A stretch of 64,000 nt of DNA, taken from the NCBI RefSeq assembly GCF_011777505.1, contig NZ_JAATJT010000001.1, positions 1 through 64,000 of the forward strand. The letters run 5' to 3'. The first letter of the stretch is position 1. Each line of letters starts with the position of its first letter. Below the pieces are notes generated by a model. It saw nothing but the letters and a program-made list of their open reading frames with translations. It was not told the origin of the DNA and did no database searches. Below are positions 34,751 through 43,089 of the stretch, piece after piece. Source of the DNA: Gaetbulibacter sp. S0825. GTDB taxonomy: Bacteria; Bacteroidota; Bacteroidia; Flavobacteriales; Flavobacteriaceae. The translations under genes and the position numbers were made by a program.

Positions 34751-36181
34751 TTGAAAGCATATAATTTTAAACAAAAAAAAATCATCTCAGCACTAATTAT
34801 TTGTTTTGCTGCTTTTTTGAGTTTAATTAGCATTCATAAAGGACATAACTGGGGAGGTGATTTTTCTTTATATATTTCGCAAGCAATTTCTTTAACAAAT
34901 GGAGAAACAACTAGTCTTTATTTTGAAAATAAGGCGTCTATGGATGCTTCTGAGGCCATTTTAGGACCTTATCTTTATCCTCAGGGCTTTCCAATTTTAT
35001 TAAGTTTTGTGTATTTAATTTTTGGATTAAATTTTGTTGCTTTCAAGTTACTATGCGCCTCATTTTTTATAGCTTCTTTAATCATTATAATTAAAATTTT
35101 CAAAGCTTCTAAAACACCTTTTATATACTTGTTTATTTTAATTGCTATAGGTTTTAATTACAAATACTTAACCTTTTCAGATAATGTCTTATCTGATTTT
35201 CCATTTATGTTCTTTTCTTTATTAAGTATATATCTAATAGACAAAAAAAGCACTTCAATTCGTTATCAATTAATTCTGGGAAGTACAATTCTTTTTGCTT
35301 ACATGATTCGTGATATAGGTATATTATTACTGTTTACTCTATTTTTTCACCAATTATCTAAAGGCATATTTAATAAAAGAACAAAATGGATTACGTTGTT
35401 TCCATATTTTATTTTCATTACCGGATTTGTTTTATTAAAACTAAACTCGCCCAACATTTCAGACAATCTTTTAAGCTATTTGATTGAAGGGATGTCTTTA
35501 AAATCTTTACAAATCAACAGTATTTATTATGCCGAATTATTAGGGCATTTTATCTTTCCGTTAAAGATAAGCTTCCATCTATATATTGGCATGGTTTTTA
35601 TTATACTTACTGCAATAGGAATGTATATATATAGAAAAAAATACGTGCATTTTATTGTTTATAGTCTAATAACTATAGGAATTTATATTATTTGGCCATC
35701 TCAACAAGGACTTAGATTTTTATTTCCAGTTTTGCCTTTTTTGTTGTTTTTCTTTTTTGAATGTTTAGTTGAGATATTTAAAAAATTACGTCTTTTAAAA
35801 TACCTAACTCCAATATGCTTAATATATCTAGTTATACTTTCAATTGGGAATATTAATAAAACTTTAGAGCTATCTAAACCTCATCCAAAAAATTATGCAT
35901 TAAATGCAGCAAGTAGCGAAATGATGGATTTTTACAATTACATTAAGCAAAACACCGATAAGCAAGACTTAATTGTTTTTTTTAGACCGAGGGTTTTACG
36001 TTTATTTACAGGCAGGAATGCTATATTTACCACATCATATCATGGTGTATTAGCCTCTAATGCCAATTATGTTATAGAAAATAAAAATGATCCAATTAGT
36101 AATAAACCAAAGAATAACAACAAACTCGAATTAGTTTGTGACACACAATTTCTCAACTTTTATTTAGTAAATAAAAATTAA
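34751..36181 (+). CDS. Membrane glycosyltransferase of the GT-C type (GT39/ArnT-like)
   Basis: The 476-residue protein has about ten to twelve hydrophobic segments and an early HNWGGDFSLYI motif (around residue 33) whose Asp is in the place of the catalytic Asp in GT-C enzymes. A short soluble C-terminal part (about 400-476) follows. Such proteins move a sugar from a polyprenyl-phosphate donor to a lipid, glycan or protein outside the membrane. Start is TTG at 34751, ten bases after lpxB; no in-frame ATG is near. The gene looks more AT-rich than its neighbours. The next gene could make its lipid-linked donor. Confidence 0.8.
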   Translation: MKAYNFKQKKIISALIICFAAFLSLISIHKGHNWGGDFSLYISQAISLTNGETTSLYFENKASMDASEAILGPYLYPQGFPILLSFVYLIFGLNFVAFKLLCASFFIASLIIIIKIFKASKTPFIYLFILIAIGFNYKYLTFSDNVLSDFPFMFFSLLSIYLIDKKSTSIRYQLILGSTILFAYMIRDIGILLLFTLFFHQLSKGIFNKRTKWITLFPYFIFITGFVLLKLNSPNISDNLLSYLIEGMSLKSLQINSIYYAELLGHFIFPLKISFHLYIGMVFIILTAIGMYIYRKKYVHFIVYSLITIGIYIIWPSQQGLRFLFPVLPFLLFFFFECLVEIFKKLRLLKYLTPICLIYLVILSIGNINKTLELSKPHPKNYALNAASSEMMDFYNYIKQNTDKQDLIVFFRPRVLRLFTGRNAIFTTSYHGVLASNANYVIENKNDPISNKPKNNNKLELVCDTQFLNFYLVNKN

Positions 36182-36184
36182 ATT

Positions 36185-36895
36185 TTGAACAAAACACTTT
36201 CAATAATAATACCAGCATATAACGAAGAACATACCATTTCTGAAATTATATCGAGATTAAATGATGTTGAACTCATTGGAGGTATCAAAAAAGAAGTAGT
36301 TATTATAGATGACTGTTCTACTGACAGAACCCAGTATTTTATTTTAGAAAACATTAAAAAACATCCTCATTTACGAATACAATTTTATAAAAAAGATAAA
36401 AATCAAGGAAAAGGATCTGCGTTACATTTAGGGTTTGAAAAGGCGTCTGGAGATTTTATAGTAGTTCAAGATGCTGATCTAGAATATGATCCAAACGAAT
36501 ACAATTTATTATTAAAACCGCTTCTAGATAACTTAGCCGATGTTGTATATGGCTCGAGATTTATTGGAGGAAATCCTCATAGAATTCTTTTTTTCTGGCA
36601 CTCAATAGGCAACAAATTCTTAACAACAATATCAAACATGTTTAACAATTTAAACTTAACCGATATGGAAACGTGTTATAAAATGTTCCGCTCAGATATT
36701 ATTAAGAATTTAACTCTTAAAGAAGAACGCTTTGGTTTTGAACCCGAAGTTACAGCAAAAATAAGTAAGATTAAAGGGATAAGAATTTATGAGATTGGAA
36801 TATCTTATTATGGTAGAACCTACGAAGAAGGAAAAAAAATAGGTTGGAAAGATGGTTTTAGAACATTGTATTGTATCTTAAAATACAGCTTTTAA
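36185..36895 (+). CDS. Family 2 glycosyltransferase, polyprenyl-phosphate-sugar synthase-like
   Basis: The 236-residue cytoplasmic enzyme resembles dolichol-phosphate mannose synthase. It shows SIIIPAYNEEHTI, VVIIDDCSTDRT, the QDADLEYDP metal-binding DxD region (about 98-106), and DMETCYKMFRSD with FGFEPEVTAKI near the C-terminus. It lacks membrane helices. It likely transfers a sugar from a nucleotide to polyprenyl phosphate. The start is TTG at 36185, three bases after the stop of the GT-C gene, which argues for tight coupling and for a shared pathway. Confidence 0.9.
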   Translation: MNKTLSIIIPAYNEEHTISEIISRLNDVELIGGIKKEVVIIDDCSTDRTQYFILENIKKHPHLRIQFYKKDKNQGKGSALHLGFEKASGDFIVVQDADLEYDPNEYNLLLKPLLDNLADVVYGSRFIGGNPHRILFFWHSIGNKFLTTISNMFNNLNLTDMETCYKMFRSDIIKNLTLKEERFGFEPEVTAKISKIKGIRIYEIGISYYGRTYEEGKKIGWKDGFRTLYCILKYSF

Positions 36896-36907
36896 CTTTC
36901 AAAAATT

Positions 36908-37402
36908 ATGATAGATAACTCAATGTTCTTTGAAAGGTTTTTACAGAACTATCGATTTAAAAAAGTTAAAAAATATCTTATAGGTGATGTTTTGGATTTT
37001 GGCGGTAATGAAGGGGAGCTTAAAAAATTTGTGAAAGGAAAATATCTTGCTATAAATTATGACCATTCAAAAATGGAAGCTACAAAATGGGACACTATTA
37101 CTAGCTTAGCTGTTATAGAGCATATAGAATATGAAGAAGTGTTTGAGATTCATCAAAAATTTAAAACATTATTGAAACCTAAAGGAAGAATTTTTCTTAC
37201 AACTCCAACAAAAATAGCCAAACCAGTTTTAGAGTTATTAGCATTTTTAAATGTCATTGATAAAACAAACATTGGCGAACACAAACATTACTGGAATAAA
37301 AAAGAAATATATTATCTCGCTGAAAAAACAGGATTTACGGTTTCTAAATATAGAAAATTCCAGTTTGGCTTTAACCAATTTGCTATTCTAACACACAAAT
37401 AG
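36908..37402 (+). CDS. Short SAM-dependent methyltransferase-like protein
   Basis: The 164-residue protein has a class I methyltransferase outline: VLDFGGNEGELKKF as motif I, an acidic NYDHSK at motif II, SLAVIEHIEYEEV as the post-II block and GRIFLTTPT as motif III. It is shorter than most members (usually 200-250), with little upstream of motif I and a compressed region between motifs I and II. It ends near a HYWNKKEIYYLAEKTGF block common in sugar-linked methyltransferases. It is 12 bases after the GT2 gene and may methylate the sugar transferred by this module. Confidence 0.75.
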   Translation: MIDNSMFFERFLQNYRFKKVKKYLIGDVLDFGGNEGELKKFVKGKYLAINYDHSKMEATKWDTITSLAVIEHIEYEEVFEIHQKFKTLLKPKGRIFLTTPTKIAKPVLELLAFLNVIDKTNIGEHKHYWNKKEIYYLAEKTGFTVSKYRKFQFGFNQFAILTHK

Positions 37403-37470
37403 TTATTCTATAGAAAACGGTTTTAGTTAATTATAATTCTTTAAATTAGCATCGATTACATATAGTGTTT

Positions 37471-38004
37471 ATGCGATTTTTGCCCCTAATTTTAATACTT
37501 CTTATAGGTTTTACATCTTGTAAATCTTCAAAACTTGCGACTAAAAACAAGAGCGAGTCCATTGCAAAAACGCATCAGCCAAAAAAAAGTAAGAGAGCTA
37601 CTAACACAAGTTTAGAAAGCGTAAAAGCAGAAAACATTGTTGATTATGCTCAGCAATTTGAAGGTGTTAGGTATAAGTACGGAGGCACTACAAAAAGAGG
37701 AATGGATTGTTCTGGGCTTATTCAAACTTCATATAAAAGCGAATCTATATTACTACCAAGAACAACTAATGATTTAGCTAAAACTGGTGATTGGATAGAT
37801 TTAAAAGAAGTAAAAAAAGGTGATTTACTCTTTTTTGCAACCAAGAAAAACAGCAGAAAAGTGAATCATGTTGGTATAGTAACCTATGTGAATAAGGATG
37901 ATATAGAATTTATTCATGCCTCTACTAGTAAAGGCGTTATTAACTCAAAATTAAAAGAACATTATTGGTATTTTGCCTTTGTGCAGGCAAGACGTGTTTT
38001 GTAA
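37471..38004 (+). CDS. NlpC/P60 (C40) peptidase lipoprotein
   Basis: The start is ATG 37471 (a GTG two codons earlier is less likely). The 177-residue protein has lipid Cys17 (GFTSC), a basic linker and an NlpC/P60 domain with Cys80 (MDCSG), His133 (VNHVGIV) and His149 (IEFIHAS) as catalytic residues. Such enzymes cut peptide stems of peptidoglycan, usually the gamma-D-Glu-diaminopimelate bond. The preceding YKYGGTTKRGMDC block is typical. It precedes comEC by 21 bases and probably forms a transcript with it. Confidence 0.94.
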   Translation: MRFLPLILILLIGFTSCKSSKLATKNKSESIAKTHQPKKSKRATNTSLESVKAENIVDYAQQFEGVRYKYGGTTKRGMDCSGLIQTSYKSESILLPRTTNDLAKTGDWIDLKEVKKGDLLFFATKKNSRKVNHVGIVTYVNKDDIEFIHASTSKGVINSKLKEHYWYFAFVQARRVL

Positions 38005-38025
38005 GATTTTTATTATCTTGCATAG

Positions 38026-40065
38026 ATGCAATTGCTTAATTTCAAGGTAATTAAACTGACTATCTGTTTAATCATAGGTATTCTTCTTGGATATTTCTTT
38101 GATGTAAACATAGTTTATCTTATAAGTTTAAGTGTAACTTTTTTGTTATTGCTAGTTGCTGATTTATTTGTCTCTAAATACACTCGTAAAAAGCACTATT
38201 GGGTAGCTATTGTTATTTATTTAGCTACTATTTGTATTGGTTTTTTAAGCATATCAACTCATAATGAGTCTAATTTTAAAAACCACTACACCAAGCTTAA
38301 CTTAAAACACAAAGACTCAACACAACTCATCAATTTTAGAGTTAGAGAGGTTTTAAAACCAGGAAATTTTTATAATAAATATGTTATAGACATTTTGAGT
38401 GTTGACAGTATAAACACTTCTGGTAGTTCGCTACTTAATGTTGCTAAAGATTCAATTATCGAGCCTCTAAAGGTTGATAATGTTTTATTAACCGAAACCC
38501 AGTTTAAGGAATTGATTCCACCTTTAAATCCGCATCAGTTTGATTATAAAACCTATTTAAAAAAACAACATATTTATCACCAGCTATTTGTTTCTAATTC
38601 GGAGCTACATATTATTAGTAATGACAAGCATACGCTTTTTGGCTATGCAAGCTTATTAAGGGAGACTATAAATAATAAACTTGAAACTTATAATTTCAAA
38701 CCTGAAGAGCTTGCTATAATAAATGCATTACTGTTAGGACAAAGGCAAGATATATCTAAAGATATCTATGATAGTTATACACAAGCTGGAGCCATACATA
38801 TACTGGCGGTTTCTGGTTTGCATGTTGGGATTATTCTTATTCTTTTGAACATCTTGTTTAAACCAATGGAATATTTTAAACATGGTTTATTTTTTAAAAC
38901 TCTACTGCTAATTGTTGTTTTATGGAGCTTCGCAGTAATAGCTGGCTTATCTGCATCGGTTGTTAGAGCCGTAAGTATGTTTACAGTAGTTGCAATTGCT
39001 TTAAATTTAAAGCGACCAACCAATGTTTACAACACCTTAACCATATCCATATTTATACTTTTGCTGTGGAAACCAACCTTTTTATTTGATGTAGGTTTTC
39101 AACTAAGTTATCTGGCTGTTTTCGCTATTGTAGCCATACAACCTATGTTAGATAAGCTATGGCGACCTAAACATAAATTAGTGAGAATTTTTTGGAATAT
39201 TTTTACGGTTACGCTTGCTGCACAGTTTGGTGTTATACCAATAAGTCTTTACTATTTTCATCAGTTTCCTGGATTGTTTTTTATTTCTAATTTGGCTATA
39301 ATTCCTTTTTTAGGTGTGATTTTAGGTTTGGGCATAGTCGTTATTGCACTGTCGCTAATAAATTTACTTCCTTCGTTTCTTGCAAGTGCATACGGTACTA
39401 TTATTTCAAAAATGAATGAGCTTGTTGGTTGGGTTGCAGCTCAAGAATCTTTTTTATTCAGAAATATTTCTTTTGATATTATACATGTGCTCATTAGTTA
39501 TGCAATTATTATTAGTATTCTAATTTATTTAAAAACTAAAACCTTTAAAAGTGTTGTTTCTTTACTGTTCATCATTATTATTAGCCAAAGTGCTTTAATA
39601 TTTGACAAAAGGGAAAAGGCTAAAAACTCCTTTGTTGTATTTCACAAATCAAGGCACAGTATTATTGGGCATAAATTAAACCAAAAGCTACATCTTTATT
39701 CAAATAGTAATGATAGTATTTTAAATAATGATAAAACTATTACCAACTACAAAGTTGGTATTAACACAAAGACCACAATTATTGATTCTATAAAAAACAT
39801 TTATACTTTTAATAATTATAAATTATTGGTAATAGATAGTTTAGGTGTTTATAAAACCAAAAACTTCAAACCTACAATAGTGTTATTGCAACACTCTCCA
39901 AAAATTAACTTGGAACGATTAATAGAACAGCTACAACCAGAATTAATAATAAGTGATGGAAGCAATTATAAAAGCTACCAAGAACGATGGAGAGCAACTT
40001 GCGAAGCAAAAAAAATACCTTTTCATCAAACGAGTAAAAAGGGAGCGTTTATTTATAATTATTAG
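38026..40065 (+). CDS. comEC: ComEC/Rec2-type DNA-uptake channel protein
   Basis: The 679-residue inner-membrane protein starts with two to three helices and a DUF4131-like extracytoplasmic domain (about 90-200), then the competence domain with LLGQRQDISKDIYDSYTQAGAIHILAVSGLHVGII and later FQLSYLAVFAIV. This region carries about eight helices. The C-terminal 140 residues are short and lack the HxHxDH metal site of the metallo-beta-lactamase domain of Bacillus ComEC, which seems common in this phylum. It is expected to bring single-stranded DNA into the cytoplasm. It converges on a lipoprotein gene with only four bases between stops. Confidence 0.9.
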   Translation: MQLLNFKVIKLTICLIIGILLGYFFDVNIVYLISLSVTFLLLLVADLFVSKYTRKKHYWVAIVIYLATICIGFLSISTHNESNFKNHYTKLNLKHKDSTQLINFRVREVLKPGNFYNKYVIDILSVDSINTSGSSLLNVAKDSIIEPLKVDNVLLTETQFKELIPPLNPHQFDYKTYLKKQHIYHQLFVSNSELHIISNDKHTLFGYASLLRETINNKLETYNFKPEELAIINALLLGQRQDISKDIYDSYTQAGAIHILAVSGLHVGIILILLNILFKPMEYFKHGLFFKTLLLIVVLWSFAVIAGLSASVVRAVSMFTVVAIALNLKRPTNVYNTLTISIFILLLWKPTFLFDVGFQLSYLAVFAIVAIQPMLDKLWRPKHKLVRIFWNIFTVTLAAQFGVIPISLYYFHQFPGLFFISNLAIIPFLGVILGLGIVVIALSLINLLPSFLASAYGTIISKMNELVGWVAAQESFLFRNISFDIIHVLISYAIIISILIYLKTKTFKSVVSLLFIIIISQSALIFDKREKAKNSFVVFHKSRHSIIGHKLNQKLHLYSNSNDSILNNDKTITNYKVGINTKTTIIDSIKNIYTFNNYKLLVIDSLGVYKTKNFKPTIVLLQHSPKINLERLIEQLQPELIISDGSNYKSYQERWRATCEAKKIPFHQTSKKGAFIYNY

Positions 40066-40069
40066 AGAG

Positions 40070-40549
40070 TTAATCTTTTACTCTAACATAATTCTCAGAA
40101 AAAATACGATTACCTTCAGGACCAAGGTCTATTTGAGTAAATGTGTCTTTTCCAACTATTAACTCAAAATTAAAAATATGCATCGTATCTATTACTTTAA
40201 GCATGGCGATCGAACCATATTCTAAATACTCAGTTAATGTCGAATCTGTTGTTTCATAAGAACCATATCCAAAATAATCAATCTTATCGGCTGGTGCTCT
40301 GCGCGACCACATGACTTTACCATCTTTAAATATTTTAACCTGCCTATTATTTACATTATTTAATATCGTATCTTTTATGTTATTGCCTTCGTAATTATAA
40401 AAGCTAATAAGTTCCCAAACACCATCAAGAGATGGGTTTTTAACATCTTCAATAATGTCTTCTACAATCATTTCCTCTTTAGTTGCATTTTGTTGCTTGC
40501 AAGAAAACAGGAAAAGAAACAAGCCTAAAAATAAGATTAGATTTTTCAT
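40070..40549 (-). CDS. Lipocalin-like lipoprotein, unknown function
   Basis: Start is set at ATG 40549, giving lipid Cys17 (FLFSC) after a strongly hydrophobic signal; upstream in-frame codons are not compatible with it. The remaining 159-residue chain has an acidic linker and a single domain beginning LDGVWELISFYNYEG, followed by KIFKDGKVMWSR and GYGSYETTDSTLTEYLEYGS. This strand pattern resembles the small lipocalin-like domains of Bacteroidota lipoproteins. It is separated from the upstream thioredoxin gene by 214 bases holding a terminator. Confidence 0.75.
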   Translation of the reverse strand: MKNLILFLGLFLFLFSCKQQNATKEEMIVEDIIEDVKNPSLDGVWELISFYNYEGNNIKDTILNNVNNRQVKIFKDGKVMWSRRAPADKIDYFGYGSYETTDSTLTEYLEYGSIAMLKVIDTMHIFNFELIVGKDTFTQIDLGPEGNRIFSENYVRVKD

Positions 40550-40706
40550 AATTCCAGTATTTAATAATCGTAAGTTAATTAATTCAAAGAGCGAAATTGA
40601 CGGCAGTGGCAAATAGCACACCATACAATTTACGATTTTTTTATGAATTTTTTAACATTTACACTTTTGTAAACAACATAAAGAAGAATGAAAATTCATT
40701 TTAGAC

Positions 40707-40747
40707 GAAAAAAACCTTTTCACTAATTTCGTAAAAAGGTTTTTTTA
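40707..40747. terminator. Terminator of the thioredoxin gene
   Basis: AACCTTTT (40713-40720) pairs with AAAAGGTT (40734-40741), with A residues on the left and T residues on the right, 20 bases past the stop of the minus-strand thioredoxin gene. The weak A/T stem has a long loop. Confidence 0.6.
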
Positions 40748-40763
40748 ATATGTGTAATATAAA

Positions 40764-41312
40764 TTATTTCTCTGTAAACTCAGGCTTAAACGCTTTATAA
40801 TACTCGGTAAAAGCATCTTGAGATTTAATGTTTTTATGGTCGTTATTCTTAAACATTTTTAAATATAACTCCAATTCTTGAGGTTTCTTAACACCTCTTA
40901 AAGGTACTAACATTTTTAAATCTTCATCAATAAAAACAACTGTTGGATAAGCTTGAACACCAAAGTACCTTGTTAGTTGGTGTGGAGAGTTTCTAGTTTT
41001 TGCCCTTCCAGAATTGTAATTGGGATTAATGAATGGTTTACCATTAAAAACCACCTCATCATTCCCTTCTGCATTGAATTTCACAGCATAATAATGTTTG
41101 TTAACATAATCAACTACATTTTTGTTTTGGAAGGTAATTCTATCCATCAATTTACATGGTCCACACCAAACGGTGTACATGTCAATCATGATTTTTTTTG
41201 GTGTTTTCTTTTGAAGTTCTTGTGCTTCTTCAAGCGATACCCAATTAATGTCTTGTGCCGATATTAGGTTTACGGCAAAGACTAGTACGAAGGTTATTAC
41301 TATCTTTTTCAT
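40764..41312 (-). CDS. Exported thioredoxin-fold protein
   Basis: Start is ATG 41312, so the 182-residue protein begins with a signal peptide ending near LISAQ. The active site WCGPC has cysteines at 50 and 53, and the cis-Pro loop appears as VQAYPTVVFID. A long insertion between (about 75-110) holds NPNYNSGRAKTRNSPHQLTRYF. It should act on disulfides in the periplasm, as reductant or in cytochrome or lipoprotein maturation. It is a single gene between two terminators. Confidence 0.9.
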   Translation of the reverse strand: MKKIVITFVLVFAVNLISAQDINWVSLEEAQELQKKTPKKIMIDMYTVWCGPCKLMDRITFQNKNVVDYVNKHYYAVKFNAEGNDEVVFNGKPFINPNYNSGRAKTRNSPHQLTRYFGVQAYPTVVFIDEDLKMLVPLRGVKKPQELELYLKMFKNNDHKNIKSQDAFTEYYKAFKPEFTEK

Positions 41313-41349
41313 AATTCGATTTGTTGCAAAATATGTGCCTAACTTACAA

Positions 41350-41375
41350 AAAATGCTCCTAAAAAGGAGCATTTT
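41350..41375 (-). terminator. Terminator of the POT transporter gene
   Basis: ATGCTCCT (41353-41360) pairs with AGGAGCAT (41365-41372) around an AAAA loop. The longer T-tract is on the minus strand, 26 bases after the transporter stop codon. Confidence 0.85.
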
Positions 41376-41400
41376 ACGTTTATTTTAACGGTTTTTACGA

Positions 41401-42933
41401 TTAATGGACGTTACCCATTAGCTTTTTCATTAGTGGTCCAAATACCAATACAATTAAACCTGCTCCAATGGAATACTGTGCAATTAAGCTAAATCCATCA
41501 GTATAAACACTCAGCGTATCAAAACCTCCAATATTGGCATCTGTACTTTCAATAGCCAATTTTTTCCCGATAAATCCAACTATTTGAAATGCAAAAGCGG
41601 AAGACAAAAACCATATACCCATCATAAAGGCTACAATTCGTTTTGGTGATAAATCAGTAATTTTTGATAACCCAACAGGTGACATAAATAACTCACCAAC
41701 AGATATAATAAAATACATTGCTAATAGATACCACATTGGTACCATACCATTTTCATTAGCACTTCCTCCACTTAACGCTAACACATAAAAACTGATACCA
41801 GCTAGCACTAATCCCAAACCAAACTTATAGGGCGTTCTTGGGTTTAATCCTCTTTTAGATAAGTAACCCCATAATAGTGAAATTGGAATAGCTAATATGA
41901 TTATGAACATTGAGTTAAGTGCATTTGTTTGACCAGCATTTATTAATGACAAATCAACATTTCTAGATGCAAATAAGGTAATTACACTACCTGACAGCTC
42001 ATGGAAGCCCCAAAAAAGCGTCATAAAAAATGTAATTAAAACTGCCATAAATAATTTTTTTCGCTCATCTAAAGTCGCTTTAATCATGATATTCGCCATA
42101 AAAGCAACAACAGCAACCAAAATAATTTTGAATAATAATCCCACCACAGTTTCATCTCCTAAAAAAGATTCTCCATTTGCTATGGATTTATAAGAAGATA
42201 ATAAATATGCTATTACTGGTGCACTTAGGAAAGCAACAATCGGAACAAACGTTTTTTGAGGTATTCCAAATATTTTCTTTTCATAAACTTCTGGGTTTGG
42301 CGGCATTCCCTTATCTCCAAAAACATTCTTTTTAATTCCACTCCAAAAGAAAAGCAGTCCTGTTAACATCCCTATGCCTGCCAATCCAAATCCATAATGA
42401 TATCCGTATTTCACTGCTAACCATGCACATAATAAAGGTGCTACAAAGCCTCCAATATTAATTCCCATATAAAAAATGGTAAATCCTGAATCCTTTCTAG
42501 TATCACCATCTGGATATAATGCACCAACAAAAGTGGATATATTAGGCTTGAAAAATCCATTCCCAACAATAATAAAAGATAAGGCTAAAAAGAAAGCTAC
42601 ATTATTTTCTATTGCAAGGACAAAATGACCTAAAGCCATCAAAATACCTCCTAAAAATATTGAGCTTCGCATCCCTAATATTTTATCAGAAATTCTTCCA
42701 CCAATTACTGTTGAAGCATACACCAAAGATCCGTACGATGAATATACAACTGCTGTAGCAAAATCACGTTCCACTAAGGCTTCAAATATTACTTCAACCA
42801 TATAAAGCGTTAACAACGCTCTCATCCCATAGAAACTGAAACGCTCCCATAATTCTGCGAAGAATAAATAAAATAAACCTCTTGGATGCCCAAATAAATC
42901 AGGTTGATTATTGTTTTCTACTGTATCTGCCAT
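41401..42933 (-). CDS. POT/PTR2 family proton-coupled peptide transporter
   Basis: The 510-residue inner-membrane protein has about 12-14 helices and the POT signature ELWERFSFYGMRALLTLYM near the N-terminus, followed by GGRISDKILGMR and the second family motif FTIFYMGINIGGFVAPLL. It imports di- and tripeptides with protons (DtpA/YdgR type). Family length is usual. A short periplasmic loop lies near residue 470. It is a single gene with its own terminator, divergent from the HMG-CoA reductase operon. Confidence 0.95.
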   Translation of the reverse strand: MADTVENNNQPDLFGHPRGLFYLFFAELWERFSFYGMRALLTLYMVEVIFEALVERDFATAVVYSSYGSLVYASTVIGGRISDKILGMRSSIFLGGILMALGHFVLAIENNVAFFLALSFIIVGNGFFKPNISTFVGALYPDGDTRKDSGFTIFYMGINIGGFVAPLLCAWLAVKYGYHYGFGLAGIGMLTGLLFFWSGIKKNVFGDKGMPPNPEVYEKKIFGIPQKTFVPIVAFLSAPVIAYLLSSYKSIANGESFLGDETVVGLLFKIILVAVVAFMANIMIKATLDERKKLFMAVLITFFMTLFWGFHELSGSVITLFASRNVDLSLINAGQTNALNSMFIIILAIPISLLWGYLSKRGLNPRTPYKFGLGLVLAGISFYVLALSGGSANENGMVPMWYLLAMYFIISVGELFMSPVGLSKITDLSPKRIVAFMMGIWFLSSAFAFQIVGFIGKKLAIESTDANIGGFDTLSVYTDGFSLIAQYSIGAGLIVLVFGPLMKKLMGNVH

Positions 42934-43061
42934 AATTAAATAATTAGTATAGTTAGTTTATTAGTATGCCAAGTTTAATAAAAAATAAGCAAAAACACCT
43001 AATATTAGCAGTTAAATAAATGAATGCTTCGCTGAAGCAACCATATTTTAGGTAAGAATAG

Positions 43062-43069
43062 TATCTTTG
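43062..43069 (+). promoter_or_regulatory. Putative -7 box of the HMG-CoA reductase operon
   Basis: TATCTTTG matches TAnnTTTG and lies 20 bases before the ATG at 43090. A small inverted repeat (TGCTTC/GAAGCA, 43025-43039) stands just upstream. Confidence 0.55.
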
Positions 43070-43089
43070 CGAATATAATTTTTGATTAA

